DNA from: Gammaproteobacteria bacterium
GTDB lineage: Bacteria; Pseudomonadota; Gammaproteobacteria; Steroidobacterales; Steroidobacteraceae
Reading direction: 5' to 3'
Assembly: GCA_028293725.1 (NCBI GenBank)
Contig: JAQGOE010000011.1
Coordinates: 1-44,666 of the forward strand
DNA: 44,666 nucleotides
The translations under genes and the position numbers were made by a program. The notes beneath the pieces were generated by a model. It saw nothing but the letters and a program-made list of their open reading frames with translations, made no database searches and was not told where the DNA came from. Positions within the stretch are counted from its first letter, which is position 1. Every line of letters starts with the position of its first letter. Shown here one piece after another: positions 40,719-44,666 of this stretch.

Positions 40719-42353
40719 ATGACCGAACAAGAGCAAAAACAGCTTGGCAAGACTCTTTGGAACATAGCCGACCAGCTGCGCGGGGCGATGAACGCCGACG
40801 ACTTTCGCGACTACATGTTGTCGTTCTTGTTCCTGCGGTACCTCTCGGACAACTACGAGCTGGCCGCGAAGAAGGAGCTAGGGTCGGACTATCCAGCGCA
40901 GACGGACGTGGCGGCGACGACGCCGCTGCAGGTGTGGTACGAAGGAAACCCGGAGGACGTGATCGAGTTTGAGAAGCAGATGCGCCGGAAGGTGCACTAC
41001 GTCATCAAGCCCGATTACCTGTGGGGCAATATCGTCCAGCTGGCCAAGACGCAGAACGATGATCTGCTGAACAAGCTTCAGAAGGGCTTCAAGTACATCG
41101 AGGAAGAATCGTTCCAAAGCAACTTTGCGGGGCTGTTTTCGGAGATCAACCTCGCTTCCGATAAGTTGGGCCGGAAGTACCCCGAACGCAATGCCAAGCT
41201 CTGCTCCATCATTACGAGGATTGCCGAGGGTCTTGACGAGTTCTCCACCGACAGTGACACGCTGGGTGACGCGTACGAATACCTGATCGGGCAGTTCGCA
41301 GCCGGGTCGGGGAAGAAGGCGGGCGAGTTTTACACGCCGCAGCAGATTTCGAGCATTTTGTCCGGCATCGTCACACTCGACAGCCAGGAGCCCAACAGCG
41401 GTAAGCGCGATTGCCTGGAGAGCGTCTTCGACTTCGCCTGCGGCTCGGGCTCGCTGCTCTTAAACGTTCGCCATCGCATGGGGTCGCACGGAATTGGCAA
41501 GATCTTCGGGATGGAGAAGAACATCACCACCTACAACCTGGCGCGGATGAATATGCTGCTGCACGGCTTGAAGGACACGGAGTTCGAGATCTATCACGGC
41601 GACACGCTCACCAACGACTGGGACATGTTGCGCGAGATGAATCCGGCAAAAAAGCCACAGTTTGACGTGGTAGTGGCTAACCCGCCTTTCAGCTATCGCT
41701 GGGAGCCGGGCGAGGCGATGAGCGAGGACATGCGATTCAAGAACCACGGCGTGGCGCCGAAGAGCGCGGCCGACTTCGCATTCCTGCTGCACGGGCTGCA
41801 CTTTCTTAAGGACGACGGCGTGATGGCGATCATCCTGCCGCACGGCGTGCTTTTCCGCGGCGGCGCGGAGGAACGCATTCGGCGCAAGCTGCTGGAGGAC
41901 GGGCACATCGATACGGTGATCGGGCTACCAGCGAACCTGTTTTATTCGACGGGAATTCCCGTTTGCATCCTCGTTCTGAAAAAGTGCAAGAAGCCGGACG
42001 ACGTGCTGTTTATCAATGCCGTCGATCACTTCGTGAAGGGAAAGCGGCAGAACCAGCTTGCGGATGAGCACATCGAGCGTATCGTCGAGACGTACAAGGA
42101 GCGAAAGGAATACGAGCGGTATTCGCGGCGCGTGGCGATAGAGGAGATCGAGCGGAACGACTTCAACTTAAACATCTCACGCTACGTCAGCACGGCTGAA
42201 GCGGAGGCGGAGGTCAATCTGACGGATAATCATGCCAAGCTAGTCAATATCGAGAACGACATCCGTACTGCGACGGCGAAGCACAATGTGTTCCTGAAAG
42301 AGCTTGGTCTGCCGCCCTTGCCGTTGGTTGAATCTGATTCAGAAAAGAGCTGA
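40719..42353 (+). CDS. hsdM: Type I restriction-modification DNA methyltransferase (M subunit)
   Basis: A 544-residue N6-adenine methyltransferase. An N-terminal helical domain (LWNIADQLRGAMNADDFRDY, then FLFLRYLSDNYE) precedes the catalytic domain. S-adenosylmethionine motif I is DFACGSGSLLLNV (from Asp238) and the catalytic motif is VVANPPFSYRW (Asn321-Pro-Pro-Phe). GEFYTPQQISSIL is also typical. With HsdS it methylates host DNA; with HsdR it forms the restriction complex. It is the last gene of the operon, 6 nt after prrC; in known prrC loci hsdM usually comes first. Confidence 0.96.
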   Translation: MTEQEQKQLGKTLWNIADQLRGAMNADDFRDYMLSFLFLRYLSDNYELAAKKELGSDYPAQTDVAATTPLQVWYEGNPEDVIEFEKQMRRKVHYVIKPDYLWGNIVQLAKTQNDDLLNKLQKGFKYIEEESFQSNFAGLFSEINLASDKLGRKYPERNAKLCSIITRIAEGLDEFSTDSDTLGDAYEYLIGQFAAGSGKKAGEFYTPQQISSILSGIVTLDSQEPNSGKRDCLESVFDFACGSGSLLLNVRHRMGSHGIGKIFGMEKNITTYNLARMNMLLHGLKDTEFEIYHGDTLTNDWDMLREMNPAKKPQFDVVVANPPFSYRWEPGEAMSEDMRFKNHGVAPKSAADFAFLLHGLHFLKDDGVMAIILPHGVLFRGGAEERIRRKLLEDGHIDTVIGLPANLFYSTGIPVCILVLKKCKKPDDVLFINAVDHFVKGKRQNQLADEHIERIVETYKERKEYERYSRRVAIEEIERNDFNLNISRYVSTAEAEAEVNLTDNHAKLVNIENDIRTATAKHNVFLKELGLPPLPLVESDSEKS

Positions 42354-42693
42354 AGGCTGCTTATGAATAACCGTCATGCCGTGGCCGTCTGGCGGACTGT
42401 CGGACCAGCGCCCATATGTGGGAGAAGAGTTCATGAAGGTGAAAGCGCTGGCTCTGGCAGCGTGCCAAAAGGAGTTTGCCATTGGCATTGGGCAGGCTTG
42501 CAGCGCGCGGCGAAGGACGCACGTTGGGGCCGTGCCGCCGACGCAGACAGTTGTTTAGTGTCAGGTCCGCCTTGCTAGCGTTCGTGTTCCGAACCCAGAT
42601 TGAGTGTGCCCATACTGTGCCGGGAAGTGGCTGGAATGCGGGTTGGCGAGCGCCGCAAGTGACTGATAGTTAAGGCTATTGACAATGCTTCTA
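42354..42693 (+). other. Right end of the island, no firm gene
   Basis: About 340 nt between hsdM and attR. A 41-codon frame at 42433-42558 (MKVKALALAACQKEF...) has GGAGAAG from 42421, 8-9 nt before its ATG, and could be a real small protein, but I do not recognise it and overlapping frames are equally long. No excisionase, transposase or terminator could be identified. Confidence 0.35.
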
Positions 42694-42745
42694 CGGACTG
42701 AAAATCCGCGTGTCGGTGGTTCGATTCCGCCCCTGGCCACCAATA
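42694..42745 (+). repeat. Right attachment repeat (attR), tRNA-Phe 3' half
   Basis: An exact 52-nt copy of 29588-29639, from the anticodon stem through CCA and AATA. It lacks the 5' half of a tRNA and is therefore a footprint of integration, not a second tRNA gene. Confidence 0.92.
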
Positions 42746-43053
42746 TCAACGAGATAGACGACCAATTCTTGGCTATCTCTTTGATTTTCCTTCGCCCTGA
42801 TTGAGCCGCCAGGAATCCTGCACGGAAATGCGGATGAGATCGTCGCGGCGGAAATCCTCAATTTCGTCATCAATGGAATGTGAATATTCCGATGCTCTAT
42901 GACGTGAATTGGGGCGACGTCATCGCGTTTCCTCGATTCGGTAGATGGCCATTTCAGCATTGTCGAGTTCCTCGTAAGCATCGTGGAACATCTCTCAATG
43001 GCCTCGGTGAATAGCACGATCTCATTGTAGGTACCGAGAGGACGGTGATTAAT
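42746..43053. other. Region right of the island
   Basis: About 300 nt with lower GC and no supported gene. Inverted arms GAGATAG (42751-42757) and CTATCTC (42773-42779) lie 5 nt after attR and could act as the original 3' terminator of tRNA-Phe displaced by the insertion. A minus-strand frame across attR is a tRNA artefact. Confidence 0.35.
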
Positions 43054-43746
43054 ATGTTCCGGAGCGTGATTAAATTTCTGCTTTTTACTGTTTGTTTTCC
43101 TGTCAGTAGTGAGGCAGTGGAGATCTATGCGCAATTTCCCAAGGACATTCACTCAGATGAAAGATATGTGATCTATTCGCACGGCCGTATCGTGGAGGGC
43201 AATGATCCCAAACCCACCTCTGCAGAATACGGTGTTTACGACTTCCCTCGGATCAAGAGTGCGCTATTCGAAGGCGGCGGCTTCAATCTAATTGCCGTTC
43301 AGAGGCCGAAGAACGATGATCGCGATGCGGGTTTTACAGCAGAATTTAATAATCAAGTAAACCAATTGGAGTCATACGTTCGAAAGTTGCTAGATGCCGG
43401 AGTAAAGCCGAGTCGGATTACGCTTGTTGGTTTCTCTCGAGGTGGTCAACTCACGGCTTATGCGTCTAGTCGCCTTGCGGCGATGGGAATAAATACAGCG
43501 ATACTGGCAATATGCTCCGACGGAGATTTCGCGAGCGATCCCCCTTTGGCGCTCGGTGGTAACTTCCTCTCAATTTACGAGATGTCTGATGTGGTTGGGT
43601 CTTGCGCCAAGCTTGCGAAGCGCAGTCACCTAACGTCCTTCAAAGAAGTGTCGATATCGACTGGCAAAAAGCACGGAGCTTTCTTTCAGCCGTTGCCAGA
43701 ATGGATACAACCTCTAAAAGCATGGATAGCGAATACCAACCGGTAA
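43054..43746 (+). CDS. Secreted alpha/beta-hydrolase-like protein
   Basis: A 230-residue protein with a signal peptide (about 1-20, ending SSEA). The nucleophile elbow is LVGFSRGGQL (G-x-S-x-G), followed by SSRLAAMGINTAILAICSDG. A late His in STGKKHGAFF may complete the triad, with an Asp in CSDGDF or the preceding region. It probably acts on an ester or peptide outside the cytoplasm; the substrate is unknown. The ATG at 43054 has GAGAGGA at 43036-43042; an upstream GTG (43045) is too close to it. GC content is visibly lower than the neighbouring chromosome, which suggests foreign origin. It lies just right of attR, outside the defined island. Confidence 0.65.
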   Translation: MFRSVIKFLLFTVCFPVSSEAVEIYAQFPKDIHSDERYVIYSHGRIVEGNDPKPTSAEYGVYDFPRIKSALFEGGGFNLIAVQRPKNDDRDAGFTAEFNNQVNQLESYVRKLLDAGVKPSRITLVGFSRGGQLTAYASSRLAAMGINTAILAICSDGDFASDPPLALGGNFLSIYEMSDVVGSCAKLAKRSHLTSFKEVSISTGKKHGAFFQPLPEWIQPLKAWIANTNR

Positions 43747-44101
43747 AGCCGGTAGCGGCTCGTGCCTCCGAGCTTCATAGCGGCTGACAGCGTTCCTGCT
43801 GTTCTGCACACTCAGACTCAGTCAACACTGAAAAATCGTCCGCAGTGCTCACTTCGAGGGTTTCAGCACGATCCCACCCCCCCGGAAAGGCGATAGGCGA
43901 TCCAATATCCCTTTCGCTGGTCTATGGACGGTTTGCCTTCCCAAACGCGCACTTAGCGCTCTTTGAAAAGCGCTGATTACGTTATTGATACACAATAATC
44001 CGCGGTTTTACCGCAGACGCTGAAACAATGCGGCACAACGCCCTTCACCTTACGATTGTCTGATCTCCGCGTCCGTGGACCGCTTCCATCTTCCAAGTTG
44101 G
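43747..44101. other. Intergenic region between convergent genes
   Basis: About 355 nt with no supported gene. AGCGCT occurs at 43955-43960 and 43969-43974 around a TTTGAAA core and can form a short hairpin. No clear terminator T-run was found. Confidence 0.35.
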
Positions 44102-44665
44102 CTATTCGTTCATTGGATGGGGCGGATCCGCCGCGAGGCTCAGATACTCCAAGCGCCACTCCGTGACCTGCTCGCGCTGCTGCACGGTAAGTACGGCGTC
44201 GGAAACTGGATCGCAGTAGCACAGATCGATGTACTGTCGTAGACAGCCCGTTCGCTCGAACGCGCGGGTAAAAGTTGTTTCCAGGGCCTCGGCCGCCGCG
44301 GACGCAGCGGCATAGGCTTTTGGCTCGTCCGGCGTGCCTGCGTATAGCACCGTTATCCCGAGTCGATAGACATCTTCGGGGCCCTCGCGCTCGCTGAGGT
44401 CACCGTCGTCCAGGTCAAACAGCAGACAGCGAATCCACTCGCCCCCTTCATCCAATATGGCTTCGATGTGGTCTGCTAGGGCACGACGATCAACCTTCGT
44501 ACGTAATCGGGTCTCGAAAGCTTCCGGGAAGGCGGCGCGCCGATAGCGAGCCGCAAGCCAACGTTGGAGGATGAGGCGGTCCCGCGATGCAACCCAAACA
44601 TCCTGTCGTGGCACATATTCGAATAGTATCGCTTTCGGCACTATGCGCTTTTGCGATGCCAACAG
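44102..44665 (-). CDS. Unidentified protein, possibly cut by the window edge
   Basis: At least 186 residues on the minus strand, ending at TAG 44102-44104. The frame stays open to the right edge; the only start in view is a TTG at 44660-44662, so the true start may be outside. It is soluble, acidic and mixed alpha/beta: AILFEYVPRQDVWVASRD, a WLAARYRRAAFPEAFETRL helix, DEGGEWIRCLLFDLDDGDL, VYRLGITVLYAGTPDEP and a CYCDPVSD segment. Protein-like composition is clear but I do not recognise the family. Confidence 0.6.
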   Translation of the reverse strand: MLASQKRIVPKAILFEYVPRQDVWVASRDRLILQRWLAARYRRAAFPEAFETRLRTKVDRRALADHIEAILDEGGEWIRCLLFDLDDGDLSEREGPEDVYRLGITVLYAGTPDEPKAYAAASAAAEALETTFTRAFERTGCLRQYIDLCYCDPVSDAVLTVQQREQVTEWRLEYLSLAADPPHPMNE

Positions 44666-44666
44666 C

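Noticed and set aside
42694..42742. A second tRNA-Phe gene
   Set aside because: Only the 3' half is present; there is no acceptor 5' strand or D-arm upstream. It is the integration repeat.
42561..43152. Minus-strand frames across attR giving GGIEPPTRGFSV and GRNRTTDTRIFS peptides
   Set aside because: These are well-known artefacts of translating the 3' end of a tRNA gene on the opposite strand.

Overview
The window is GC-rich chromosomal DNA, most likely from a free-living gammaproteobacterium. This is inferred from the adjacent mutY and yggX genes, an aerobic hemF, a MexEF/OqxAB-type RND pump and an Anbu proteasome-like operon. The family or genus cannot be fixed from the sequence alone; Steroidobacter/Nevskia-like groups are a guess.

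Left part (1-15465, all major genes on +). The window opens in the last 49 codons of zwf. A small ElaB/YqjD-like membrane-anchored protein follows, then a tightly packed heme-biosynthesis cluster: hemA, hemL, a histidine kinase and OmpR-type regulator pair, hemC, hemD, hemB, hemE and hemF. From the kinase to hemE nearly every junction overlaps by 1-4 nt, so the two-component pair is built into the heme operon. Next come a PAS-domain NarL-type kinase with its regulator, and an ECF sigma / membrane anti-sigma / DUF4097 trio.

Middle part (15462-29209). On the minus strand lies an Anbu operon (circularly permuted ATP-grasp, alpha-E protein, Anbu peptidase). It faces mutY-yggX and a small Cys/His-rich protein on the plus strand. 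A five-gene minus-strand operon follows: membrane fusion protein, RND pump, outer-membrane factor, GAF-domain kinase and LuxR-type regulator.

Right part (29561-42745). A complete tRNA-Phe(GAA) gene with its own promoter is the insertion site of a 13.1-kb genomic island. The last 52 nt of the tRNA region are repeated exactly at 42694-42745. The island has lost its integrase: only the C-terminal end survives, abutting a 5'-truncated copy of an HTH regulator. An intact paralogue of that regulator follows, with two CTAAG-N5-CTTAG palindromes upstream. The cargo is defence-like: (i) an sce7726-family nuclease-like protein, an sce7725-family protein and an N-terminal-zinc-finger RES-domain protein in one tight operon; (ii) an HNH-type nuclease; (iii) a type I restriction-modification operon in the order hsdR-hsdS-prrC-hsdM, in which the prrC-like anticodon nuclease keeps its R/E/H catalytic triad.

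Beyond the island are a secreted alpha/beta-hydrolase-like protein with lower GC and an unidentified protein running off the right edge. The strongest candidate for an undescribed system is the sce7726-sce7725-RES cassette (30717-33602) with its likely HTH regulator. The most informative known-family find is the anticodon nuclease inside a permuted hsd operon.
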